Below are positions 8,093 through 15,545 of a stretch of 33,477 nt of DNA, piece by piece. The stretch's first letter is position 1; each line of letters opens with the position of its first letter. Origin of the DNA: Anaerobiospirillum sp. NML120448. Lineage in GTDB: Bacteria; Pseudomonadota; Gammaproteobacteria; Enterobacterales; Succinivibrionaceae. Location of the stretch: assembly GCF_023050945.1 (NCBI RefSeq), contig NZ_JALKIM010000038.1:1-33477 (forward strand). Direction: 5' to 3'. A program made the position numbers and the translations under genes. The notes under the pieces were generated by a model that was not told the origin of the DNA, did no database searches, and saw nothing but the letters and a program-made list of their open reading frames with translations.

Positions 8093-8118
8093 CAATAATT
8101 AGTTAAGATTAATTATTG
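8093..8118. repeat. AT-rich inverted repeat between tsaC and aroE
   Basis: CAATAATTA (8093-8101) and TAATTATTG (8110-8118) form a perfect 9-bp inverted repeat with an 8-base spacer, in the roughly 160-base gap upstream of aroE on the minus strand. It could be an operator or weak hairpin; function is unknown. Confidence 0.4.
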
Positions 8119-8183
8119 TGGCATACCTAAATAAGATTAAATATGCATGGCGATGACCTTGCACCAAATTAGTTCAAAAAACC

Positions 8184-8747
8184 TTAGGAGCGCAATACTT
8201 TTCCTGTTAATGCATCATAAATGGTGCTTGGTTTAGCTAAACCCTGGCATGGTTCATCAAGAATATAATCCACCTCATGGGCAAAAGCTAAATTCAACTG
8301 CTCTAAAGTTTTTAAAGGCTCACTGCCTGAGACATTAGCACTAGTAGAGACAATAGGGCCACCTACTTGGTCGCATAAACTCTGCAACAAAGGAAAAGCA
8401 CTGATGCGTACGGCAATGGTATCTCGTGATCCAGTAAGTATTTGAGGGGCATTGCTAGTAGCAGGCAAAATAAAAGTAGCGTGTCCTGGCCACTTTTCTT
8501 GTAATAATTTATGAGCCTCATCATTTAACTTAGTAAAATCAACTAAGCCTTGCAGCATAGTTAAGTTTGAGGCCACTATAATTAGGCCTTTATTGAGAGC
8601 ACGGTGTTTAATCTGAATAATGCGCTCAATAGCCTTACTATCATTAGCTAAGGCCGATAAACCATATACTCCTTCGGTTGGGCAGACAATTACCCCTCCT
8701 TGACTAATAATATGCGCCCCATGAGCAATTTTTTGTGCTACATCCAT
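8184..8747 (-). CDS. tsaC: Threonylcarbamoyl-AMP synthase TsaC (YrdC/RimN)
   Basis: TsaC makes threonylcarbamoyl-AMP from threonine, bicarbonate and ATP, for the t6A modification at position 37 of ANN-decoding tRNAs. The 187-residue protein matches the short single-domain form. Motifs: GGVIVCPTEGVYGLSA near the N-terminus, IKHRALNKGLIIVAS (the KxR-x2-KG nucleotide site), WPGHATFILPA, VAVRIS-like IAVRISAFP, and GGPIVSTSANVSGSEP. Its neighbour aroE downstream and the zinc-finger yrdD-like gene upstream reproduce the E. coli yrdD-tsaC-aroE order, with purE inserted. Confidence 0.95.
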   Translation of the reverse strand: MDVAQKIAHGAHIISQGGVIVCPTEGVYGLSALANDSKAIERIIQIKHRALNKGLIIVASNLTMLQGLVDFTKLNDEAHKLLQEKWPGHATFILPATSNAPQILTGSRDTIAVRISAFPLLQSLCDQVGGPIVSTSANVSGSEPLKTLEQLNLAFAHEVDYILDEPCQGLAKPSTIYDALTGKVLRS

Positions 8748-8776
8748 GATTGCATCTCAATTAATACGACAAAACA

Positions 8777-8818
8777 TTCAAAAATAAAGGGCTCATCCTT
8801 AATTTAGGATAGCCCCTT
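8777..8818 (-). terminator. Terminator downstream of purE
   Basis: Read on the minus strand, AAGGGGCTATCCT pairs with AGGATGAGCCCTT (two single-base bulges) across a 6-base loop, followed by a T-rich run (TTTATTTTTG). It lies between the purE stop and the tsaC start, so it may separate or attenuate the two. Confidence 0.65.
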
Positions 8819-8846
8819 ATGTTGAGAACTAATAATTTAGTTTAAT

Positions 8847-9356
8847 TTATAAAGCCTTTAAAGACTCTTGAAGCTTGGCATCCTTATCCATAACTTCTTG
8901 AGCAGCCTGCTGACGATTAGCCTTAACACGATTATCTAAGTCCTTATCAGCTAAGGCCATGATTTGAGCTGCTAAATAGCCAGCATTCTTAGCGCCAGCC
9001 TTGCCTACAGCTACAGTAGCTACAGGAATACCACCTGGCATCATAACAGTTGAATAAAGAGCGTCTACACCATTTAATGGGCCGCCATCAACTGGAATAC
9101 CAATTACTGGACGGGTGGTACGAGCTGCTACGGCACCAGCTAAGTGAGCGGCTAAACCAGCTGCACAAATAAATACAGCAGCACCACGCTGCTCTGCGTC
9201 TTGAACATAATTTGATACTACGTCAGGGGTACGATGAGCTGAGGCTACTCTAACCTCAAACTTGATATCAAAACCTTTTAACACATCTAAAGTGTTCTTA
9301 ACTAAAGGTAAATCAGAATCTGAACCCATAATAATGACGGCAAATTGCTCAGACAT
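8847..9356 (-). CDS. purE: 5-(carboxyamino)imidazole ribonucleotide mutase PurE
   Basis: PurE rearranges N5-CAIR to CAIR in purine synthesis. From the ATG at 9356 (MSEQFAVIIMGSDSD) the protein is 169 residues, the same length as E. coli PurE, and GGAGAG lies just upstream. Motifs: GSDSD (11-15), VASAHRTPD with His41, the CAAGLAAHLAGAVAA loop and SLYSIVQMP-like ALYSTVMMPGGIPVAT. These resemble class I PurE, which normally needs PurK, but no purK is in this window. The open frame extends four codons further to a TTG at 9368. It sits 62 bases behind the yrdD-like gene. Confidence 0.95.
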   Translation of the reverse strand: MSEQFAVIIMGSDSDLPLVKNTLDVLKGFDIKFEVRVASAHRTPDVVSNYVQDAEQRGAAVFICAAGLAAHLAGAVAARTTRPVIGIPVDGGPLNGVDALYSTVMMPGGIPVATVAVGKAGAKNAGYLAAQIMALADKDLDNRVKANRQQAAQEVMDKDAKLQESLKAL

Positions 9357-9418
9357 AGTGCTCTCCAAAGTTTAAAAAAACAAATAACAACTTTTAGCGC
9401 GATTATATCACGTAAAAC

Positions 9419-10624
9419 CTATGGCTCAATTAGCTCATATTTGCGTTTACGCCTACTGGAACACAAAGTATTACCACAAACTAAAGCCATACCTGCCTTA
9501 ACTTTCTTTTTAAAGCTTAAAGGAAAACCACACTCTTTACATGTCCTTAAGACAGGCACTCCTGAGAGGAGAAAATTACACTTAGGATAATGGCTACAAC
9601 CATAGAAAATACGGCCATTGTAGGTTCTACGTTTTTCTAAAGTGCCTTTAGAGCAAATAGGACAGCTGATAGCTTGCTCCTGCTCTGTTTCTTTGTGTGT
9701 GTAATTACAATCAGGATAATTACTGCAACCGACAAACAAGCCATAGCGTCCCTTTTTAACTGCCAGAGGAGACTGACATTTAGGGCACAAGCTTTTTAAA
9801 ATTTTTAAGGTACTAACAGGACTGGATGCTGCGGTAAAATAGCGCATTTTACAACTTGGATAGCAAGAACAGCCTAAAAATTGCACCTTATCATTTTTTC
9901 TTAAGACCAAGGTTCCTTGAGAGCAAGCAGGACAAAGATCGCCCTCTTTAAGCGACATTTTGCTAAAACGCTCCAAATCCTCAGCACTAAGCTCAGGCCC
10001 CTCGCTCCCCAAGATGGCAGCACCATCAGCTACTAGAGCTGATGGTACTGTGCCATCAGGTACAGCGCCAAATGGCGCTGCTGCGTCAGCAGGCACAACT
10101 GTACCAGCATCAGCAGCTGCATTATTACCATAGTCATTATCTTTTACGCCTAGAACTGCCATTAGCAAGTCACCACTTTCTTGCTCTTGGGAGTTGTTAA
10201 TGAGCTTATCTAAAATAAGCTTGGCGCTACCTACGGATGCTTGCTCAGGCTCTTGCCTTTGCTCTGGCTCTTGCCTTTGCTCAGGCTCGTGCTCTTGTGC
10301 TTGCTCTGGATCTTGCCATTGCCCTTGGGCTTGCTCGGGCTCGAGCTTAGGCTCTAGCTCAGGCTCAGGCTCGAGCTTAGGCTCGGGCCATTGGGCTTGG
10401 CTGTGAGTGGCTATCTTATAGTCTACTTTGCTACTAGAGGAGGCTAAAATGTCATGTCTTTTTTGCTTAGATGGTTTAGTGAGCTTTGGTAAATGACGCT
10501 CAGCTACATAGCCATCTAACTCTTGTTGAGTCTCAGACAAAGACATTGTATTTATAGTTATCAATCCTAATGAATTTTGTATTGAGGTACTATCCTCACT
10601 TACAACTAGATCTTGATGCTGCAT
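9419..10624 (-). CDS. Topoisomerase-type zinc-finger protein (YrdD-like) with long low-complexity N-terminal extension
   Basis: The C-terminal 170 residues hold four zinc ribbons of the topoisomerase I C-terminal type: Cys231-Cys258 (CPAC...CYPSC), Cys280-Cys306 (CPKC...NYPDC), Cys321-Cys349 (CPIC...HYPKC) and Cys362-Cys388 (CKEC...CGNTLC), then a basic end. E. coli YrdD, next to tsaC, is about 180 residues; this frame has 401. The extra 230 residues include a Glu/Pro/Gln repeat tract (about 80-128, units such as EPEQRQ) and an Ala/Val/Gly/Pro tract (about 168-207). The role is unknown; nucleic-acid binding is likely from the ribbons. The start is uncertain: no good ribosome binding site precedes 10624, and Met223 (ATG at 9958, 12 bases after GGAG) would give a normal-sized YrdD. 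Confidence 0.8.
   Translation of the reverse strand: MQHQDLVVSEDSTSIQNSLGLITINTMSLSETQQELDGYVAERHLPKLTKPSKQKRHDILASSSSKVDYKIATHSQAQWPEPKLEPEPELEPKLEPEQAQGQWQDPEQAQEHEPEQRQEPEQRQEPEQASVGSAKLILDKLINNSQEQESGDLLMAVLGVKDNDYGNNAAADAGTVVPADAAAPFGAVPDGTVPSALVADGAAILGSEGPELSAEDLERFSKMSLKEGDLCPACSQGTLVLRKNDKVQFLGCSCYPSCKMRYFTAASSPVSTLKILKSLCPKCQSPLAVKKGRYGLFVGCSNYPDCNYTHKETEQEQAISCPICSKGTLEKRRTYNGRIFYGCSHYPKCNFLLSGVPVLRTCKECGFPLSFKKKVKAGMALVCGNTLCSSRRKRKYELIEP
10022..10080. repeat. Palindromes inside the yrdD-like coding linker
   Basis: A perfect 10-bp stem (10022-10031 with 10037-10046, loop ACTAG) is followed by an 8-bp palindrome (10063-10070 with 10073-10080). Both lie within the segment encoding the Ala/Val/Gly-rich linker. 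Confidence 0.7.
10241..10402 (-). repeat. Degenerate short repeats encoding a Glu/Pro/Gln tract
   Basis: The segment is built of near-repeats: an 18-base unit (GGCTCTTGCCTTTGCTCN on the plus strand) occurs twice in tandem near 10249-10284 with decayed copies after it, and a 17-base unit beginning GGCTCGAGCTTAG occurs twice between 10338 and 10385. It encodes residues about 75-128 of the yrdD-like protein. Confidence 0.75.
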
Positions 10625-10661
10625 TTGTAAGACTTTGTATTTAGCAATGTTTTGTAATATG

Positions 10662-10687
10662 GCTAGTTTCTTAATATTTTAACTAGC
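10662..10687. promoter_or_regulatory. Inverted repeat in the yrdD-like / def divergent region
   Basis: GCTAGTT (10662-10668) and AACTAGC (10681-10687) form a perfect 7-bp inverted repeat around an AT-rich 12-base spacer, between two divergent genes. It could be an operator; no regulator gene is adjacent. Confidence 0.3.
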
Positions 10688-10860
10688 ACCACGCTTAAGT
10701 AGTCATCTTAAGGGATGCGTATGATACCAGCCTTTGACGCTCTTAGCACCCCTAAAACTTGGCTAGGTTTTTTCAGACAGATAAGAGCAAACGCACATTA
10801 ATCTACAAGCGTGGTAAAATTAAGATTAGACTTTCATTTTTTCGAGGTTTTATTTGTTCA

Positions 10861-11394
10861 ATGGCAATTCGCGAAATCGTAATCTATCCAGATGATAGAT
10901 TAAGAAAACCAACCAAAGAGGTTACTGTTTTTGATGATGAGCTTAAAGAGCTTGTCCAAGATATGTTTGACAGTATGTACCACTATGATGGTATAGGCTT
11001 AGCAGCTCCACAAATTGGTGTTAGCAAGCGTGTTGTTACAATTGACATCTGTGACTACGACAATGAGGGCAATGCTATTGAGCATCACCCATTAGTGCTT
11101 ATTAATCCTAAGATCTTAGAAAAGAGTGGCACTACTGAGTACAAAGAAGGCTGTCTTTCTGTCCCTGAATATTACGATGTAGTAACTCGTGCTGAAAAAG
11201 TAAAAGTTGAAGCCCAAGATGTTGAGGGAAATACCCATATTTATGAGGCTGATGATCTTTTAGCTATTTGTATGCAACACGAAATAGATCACTTAGAAGG
11301 TCATTTGTTTGTCGACTACTTGTCCAGCTTAAAACGTGATCGTGTCACTAAGAAGATGCTACAACTTAAAAAAGAGCAAAAGAACAACTCTTAA
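10861..11394 (+). CDS. def: Peptide deformylase Def
   Basis: Def removes the formyl group from the N-terminal methionine of new proteins. All three metal-site motifs are present: GIGLAAPQIG, EGCLSVP with Cys98, and HEIDH at residues 140-144. The start is taken at MAIREIVIYPDDRLR (ATG 10861), which matches deformylase N-termini and gives 177 residues; the frame is open back to a TTG at 10759, but that 34-residue extension is basic and not family-like. A GAGG lies 13 bases upstream, which is long. The pairing with fmt is classical, although a 200-base gap with a hairpin separates them here. Confidence 0.95.
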   Translation: MAIREIVIYPDDRLRKPTKEVTVFDDELKELVQDMFDSMYHYDGIGLAAPQIGVSKRVVTIDICDYDNEGNAIEHHPLVLINPKILEKSGTTEYKEGCLSVPEYYDVVTRAEKVKVEAQDVEGNTHIYEADDLLAICMQHEIDHLEGHLFVDYLSSLKRDRVTKKMLQLKKEQKNNS

Positions 11395-11441
11395 TTAGAT
11401 ATAGCCTACAGAGCCTGATGCTTATTTAATTTCCTTTATTT

Positions 11442-11469
11442 ACAAGTGCCTAAGTTAACAGGCACTTGT
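11442..11469. repeat. Hairpin between def and fmt
   Basis: ACAAGTGCCT (11442-11451) pairs perfectly with AGGCACTTGT (11460-11469) around an 8-base loop that contains GTTAAC. No T run follows on the plus strand, so it is not a standard terminator; it may be a processing or control site between def and fmt. Confidence 0.55.
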
Positions 11470-11595
11470 CTCCAACATCTAATAGCCGTTCTGGCCCCAT
11501 TGTCAATACCTGCTACTTGCCCTTAATCTTAGAATAAGAGTGTGCTTATAGACTTTTGTGCTTGATAGTTTAGGTATAGTAAGGATGAGTGTTTA

Positions 11596-12561
11596 ATGTC
11601 TGAGAAGATTATTTTTGCTGGCACCCCTGATTTTGCTGCCGAGCATCTCAAAGCCTTAATTGAGGCTAAATATAATATTATTGCTGTCTATACTCAGCCA
11701 GATAGACCATCAGGACGTGGCCATAAACTAACTCCAAGTCCTGTTAAATCCTTAGCTTTGGAGCATAATATTCCTGTTTTCACCCCAGTAAACTTCAAAG
11801 AAGAAGCTGATAAGGCTCAATTTGAAAGCTTACAAGCAGATTTAGCGGTAGTAGTTGCTTATGGCTTAATTTTGCCAGAGCGTATCTTAAATGCTCCTCG
11901 TTTAGGCTGCATCAATGTACACGGCTCCTTACTACCACAATGGCGTGGTGCTGCCCCTATTCAACGAGCATTGCTTAGTGGTCAAGACAAAACAGGCGTG
12001 ACTATTATGCAAATTGTTAAAGAGTTAGATGCTGGCGATATGCTGTATAAAAAGGAAATTGAGATCACCACCCAAGACACCTCAGGAACTCTATTTGAGC
12101 GTCTTGCATCTTGTGGTGCTCAAGCCTTAGTTGAAGCTATGCCTAAAATCTTAGCTCAAGAGTTGGTGCCTCAAAAACAAGATAGTGCTCTGGTTACCTA
12201 TGCCCAGAAACTCTCAAAAGATGAGAGTCCTCTTAACTTTAATCACAGTGCAAAGCAGCTCTCCTTACAGGTTAGAGGTTTAAACCCTTGGCCTGTGGCT
12301 ACCACTACTTTTGATGAGGTAGTGTATAAGGTTTTTCTAGCTCAAGAGCTTAGCGCTGAGCAAGTTGCCCTCTTAGGTAAGATTGATGATCTTGAAAATG
12401 GAGCTATTGTACAAGTTTCAAGTGAGGGCATTACAGTTAAGTGTGCCGAGGGCTGTTTATTACTACAAACCATTCAAGCTCCAGGCAAGGGCCGTGTTAG
12501 TGCTGGTGATTTTGCTCGTTCTAAGAAAGATTTATTTGTAAGAGGTAAGTGTTTTGCCTAA
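11596..12561 (+). CDS. fmt: Methionyl-tRNA formyltransferase Fmt
   Basis: Fmt formylates Met-tRNA(fMet) using 10-formyltetrahydrofolate. The N-terminal catalytic domain shows GTPDFAAEHL, AYGLILP, INVHGSLLPQWRGAAP (the Asn and His of the active site) and KELDAGDML with the active-site Asp. The C-terminal OB-like domain covers residues from about 205 (LNPWPVATT). At 321 residues it is a normal length. AAGGA at 11581-11585 supports the ATG. It overlaps the rsmB start by 8 bases, so the two are translationally coupled. Confidence 0.97.
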   Translation: MSEKIIFAGTPDFAAEHLKALIEAKYNIIAVYTQPDRPSGRGHKLTPSPVKSLALEHNIPVFTPVNFKEEADKAQFESLQADLAVVVAYGLILPERILNAPRLGCINVHGSLLPQWRGAAPIQRALLSGQDKTGVTIMQIVKELDAGDMLYKKEIEITTQDTSGTLFERLASCGAQALVEAMPKILAQELVPQKQDSALVTYAQKLSKDESPLNFNHSAKQLSLQVRGLNPWPVATTTFDEVVYKVFLAQELSAEQVALLGKIDDLENGAIVQVSSEGITVKCAEGCLLLQTIQAPGKGRVSAGDFARSKKDLFVRGKCFA

Positions 12562-13903
12562 TTTTAAACGTCCACGCTTTAAAAACTCCCACAAGCACGT
12601 GACAGAAGCTGTAGGAGCAAAATCTCGTGCTGCTGCCGCCAAAATTGTAGTGGCTGTAGAAGAGGGCCAGTCTCTTAGCGAGGCTTTTCCTATTTTCTGT
12701 GCTGATTTTGATAGCCGCGATACAGCTTTTATTAAAGAAATTGTTTATGGCACTTTAAGACATCGTCGCTTGTTAATGAGCACCTTAAAGCCAATGTTTG
12801 ACTTTAAGATCACTGAGCGTGATCGTATTGTGCCAGCACTATTGCTCACCGCTTTTTACCAAATTGTCTTTATGCGCTCTCCTGCACATGCCGTAGTAGC
12901 AGCTACTGTAAGTGCCTGTGGCGATGTAGGTAAAAAGTCCTTTACCTCTTTAGTAAATGCTATTTTGCGTCGTTTCTTAAGAGAAGGTGCCAAGCTAGTA
13001 CATACTAGCAACAATGCCGTAGAGTTCTCTTTCCCAGATTGGCTTTACAATAAATTAGAAGCCACTTATGGAGCAGAGCAAGCTCGTTCTATTGTGCTTA
13101 ACTCTAACGAAAAGGCCCCATTATTCTTAAGAGTAGAAAACTCTAAGATTAGCACTAAGGACTTTATTGATCGTCTTCAAGAGCAGGATATTGTGGCCTA
13201 CCCACTTGATATTTGTCCAAGTACCGTACGCCTTGAAAATGCTACTAATGTCTTCGATATTCCAGGCTTTAACGATGGCATTTGTACTGTTCAAGATGTC
13301 TCTGCTCAATTAGCAGCCCCTTTATTAAAGCTTGATAGTGAAGCTGCTTTAAGAGTTTTAGACTGTTGTTGTGCCCCAGGCGGCAAAACAGCCCATATCT
13401 TGGACTTATCCCCTAAGAGCCAAGTGGTAGCTTTAGACGTAGATGAGGCTCGTTTAGAGCAAACCAAAGCCACCTTAAGCCGTTTAAACCGCATGGATAA
13501 TGTGACTTTAATGGCTTTAGATGCCCAAGAGTTAGACAAGATTGAAGGTAATTTTGATCGTATCTTAGTTGATGCTCCTTGCTCTGGCACTGGTGTTATT
13601 AGAAGACACCCTGATATTAAGTGGCTCAGAAGACAAAAGGATATTGCTGCACTATGCCAAATCCAAGCTAATATCTTGGATGCTGCTTATAACAAGCTTA
13701 ATAGTGGCGGTGTCTTACTTTATACTACTTGCTCTATTTTAAAAGAGGAAAACCAAGACCAAGTAACTGCCTTTTTAGAGCGTCATAGTGAGGCTATCTT
13801 AGAGCCTATTGAGCTTGAGGGCCATAGTTATGAGACCTTGCAACGCCTACCTGGTGATCATTTAGGCGATGGTTTCTTCTATGCTCGCATTATTAAGCCA
13901 TAA
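12554..13903 (+). CDS. rsmB: 16S rRNA m5C967 methyltransferase RsmB
   Basis: RsmB methylates C967 of 16S rRNA. The 449-residue protein has an N-terminal NusB-like RNA-binding domain (to about residue 150) and a C-terminal Rossmann methyltransferase: CCCAPGGKTAHIL (SAM site), VDAPCSGTGVIRRHPD with motif IV Cys343, and YTTCSI with motif VI Cys393, the expected nucleophile. The start is a TTG inside the end of fmt; AGAGG at 12541-12545 is exactly 8 bases away, which supports this rare start. A strong terminator follows. Confidence 0.96.
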   Translation: MPNFKRPRFKNSHKHVTEAVGAKSRAAAAKIVVAVEEGQSLSEAFPIFCADFDSRDTAFIKEIVYGTLRHRRLLMSTLKPMFDFKITERDRIVPALLLTAFYQIVFMRSPAHAVVAATVSACGDVGKKSFTSLVNAILRRFLREGAKLVHTSNNAVEFSFPDWLYNKLEATYGAEQARSIVLNSNEKAPLFLRVENSKISTKDFIDRLQEQDIVAYPLDICPSTVRLENATNVFDIPGFNDGICTVQDVSAQLAAPLLKLDSEAALRVLDCCCAPGGKTAHILDLSPKSQVVALDVDEARLEQTKATLSRLNRMDNVTLMALDAQELDKIEGNFDRILVDAPCSGTGVIRRHPDIKWLRRQKDIAALCQIQANILDAAYNKLNSGGVLLYTTCSILKEENQDQVTAFLERHSEAILEPIELEGHSYETLQRLPGDHLGDGFFYARIIKP

Positions 13904-13912
13904 GAAATTAAC

Positions 13913-13945
13913 AGCTAACAATCGCAAGATTGTTAGCTCTTTTTT
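13913..13945 (+). terminator. Rho-independent terminator of the def-fmt-rsmB group
   Basis: A perfect 11-bp stem (13913-13923 with 13928-13938) capped by a GCAA tetraloop is followed by a T run at 13940-13945, ten bases after the rsmB stop. Confidence 0.92.
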
Positions 13946-14020
13946 CATAGTAGCTCACCAGCTATTACTAGTGGTTTTTTGCAATCTAGCTTGGTTAATA
14001 TTTTATTAAAGAGAACACTT

Positions 14021-15409
14021 ATGAGAATCATCATTATCGGAGCAACCATGGTTGGCGTTGAGCTTGCTGAATACCTTGTTCAAGCTGGCCATGCCGTTAC
14101 TTTGATTGATAGCCCCTCTGAAGAGTTATCCCAAATTGCTAATCGTCTAGATTTACGTGTAGTGCAAGGTGATCCTACTTGGCCTTCAGTGTTAAGAGAA
14201 GCTGGTGCTAGCAATACTGAGCTTTTAGTAGCTACCTCACCTCAAGATGAGATTAACATTGTTACTTGCTCAGTAGCAGAATCTTTATTCAATATTCCTC
14301 GTAAAATTGCCCGTATTAGAGCACCTGACTTTTTAAACGAGCAAGATAAACTGTTTGGCCCGCACGCTATTCCTATTGATCACATCATCTCGCCTGAACG
14401 TATTATGGCTGATGCTGTGGTTGATTTAATGGAATTACCTGGCGTTAATGCTATTAATACCTTCGCTAAAGATCGTCTTATCATTACCTCTGTAACTTGT
14501 AGCAATGGCGGTAAATTGGTCGGCGGACAAATTCTTGATTTAGAAATCTATGATGGCCGCTGTAAGGTATTAGCTGTTTATCGTAATGGTGAACTCCTAA
14601 CTAAGTTAGATAATAAGAACTTAGAAATTGGCGATGAGATTTTCTTTTGCTGTGAGCGTACTCGTGCCTTAAATTTAATTGGAGCCCTGATTCCACTTAA
14701 ACCTAATGGTAAAAATGTAGTTATTCAAGGCGGCTCTCACATTGCAGATGCACTAGCTTTACGTTTAGCTCAGCGCTATAACGTAAAGCTCATTGAGCCA
14801 GATGCCAAGCGTGCCCAGAGAATTACCGAGCGTTTACGAGATAGCAACGTAGAACTTTATTGTGCAGATGCTTCCAATATCGATTTTATTATGGAAGAAA
14901 AGCTCTACCAAACAGACACCTTTGTTGCTGCTGCGCCTAATGAAGAGAGCAATATTATGTCCTCTCTTTTGGTACAGCGTCTTAATAAAGTTAGAACTAT
15001 TGCTATTATTCGTCAGGCCTCTTTTCAGGATATTGCGCAATCAGGCAATGAGATTGATGCCATTATTTCTCCTCGTGAAGCTATTATCTCGGCTTTACTT
15101 TCTAACATCTTACAAGAGGGTGTGGAGAAAATGCGTATCTTCCGTCAAGGCCAATCTGAGGCTATTGAGCTTTTAGTTCAAGGCACCAAAAGATCTAGTT
15201 ATGTGGTAGGCAGAAAAATAGAAGATTTAAACATCCCTACTGGCGTTCATTTTGGTATGGCTCTTAGAGATAAGATTATCTTAAAAGTTGATGAAAACTT
15301 TACCTTTGAAGACGGGGATAGAGTGGTAGTCTTTTTAACTGATCGCATGCAAATGAGAGCCTTAGTTAAACTCTTTAAACCACGCCCATTCTGGCTACCT
15401 CGTTGGTAG
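14021..15409 (+). CDS. trkA: Trk potassium uptake regulatory protein TrkA
   Basis: TrkA is the cytoplasmic nucleotide-binding subunit that gates the TrkH K+ channel. The 462 residues fit two RCK units, each with a Rossmann half and a C-terminal half. I start at MRIIIIGATMVG (ATG 14021), equivalent to the E. coli MKIIILGAGQVG; the frame is open 14 codons further upstream. Both glycine-rich loops are altered: the first reads GATMVG (Thr9 where E. coli has Gly) and the second reads GGSHIA (residues 237-242) where E. coli has GGGNIG. The acidic residues after strand 2 are kept (LIDSPSE, LIEPDAK). Nucleotide binding may differ from E. coli TrkA. trkH follows after 136 bases. Confidence 0.93.
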   Translation: MRIIIIGATMVGVELAEYLVQAGHAVTLIDSPSEELSQIANRLDLRVVQGDPTWPSVLREAGASNTELLVATSPQDEINIVTCSVAESLFNIPRKIARIRAPDFLNEQDKLFGPHAIPIDHIISPERIMADAVVDLMELPGVNAINTFAKDRLIITSVTCSNGGKLVGGQILDLEIYDGRCKVLAVYRNGELLTKLDNKNLEIGDEIFFCCERTRALNLIGALIPLKPNGKNVVIQGGSHIADALALRLAQRYNVKLIEPDAKRAQRITERLRDSNVELYCADASNIDFIMEEKLYQTDTFVAAAPNEESNIMSSLLVQRLNKVRTIAIIRQASFQDIAQSGNEIDAIISPREAIISALLSNILQEGVEKMRIFRQGQSEAIELLVQGTKRSSYVVGRKIEDLNIPTGVHFGMALRDKIILKVDENFTFEDGDRVVVFLTDRMQMRALVKLFKPRPFWLPRW

Positions 15410-15545
15410 GATCAACTTGATAGCGCCCGCTCCTACTCTTTGCAGGTTAAGTTAAATTGTATTGAGCCATGCTATCAAAAAAAATAGTGTAGGCACGATA
15501 GTAGGAATGTAGGGCATAAGGCAGAATTTTTAAAGCAACACTTTT

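Noticed and set aside
10194-10406. Plus-strand Cys/Ser/Gly-rich small protein
   Set aside because: It is the antisense of the Glu/Pro/Gln repeat tract of the yrdD-like gene and has no ribosome binding site.
10759-10860. Longer N-terminus for Def from a TTG start
   Set aside because: Deformylases begin at the MAIREI-like position; the upstream 34 residues are basic and not family-like, and the intergenic position suits a promoter region.
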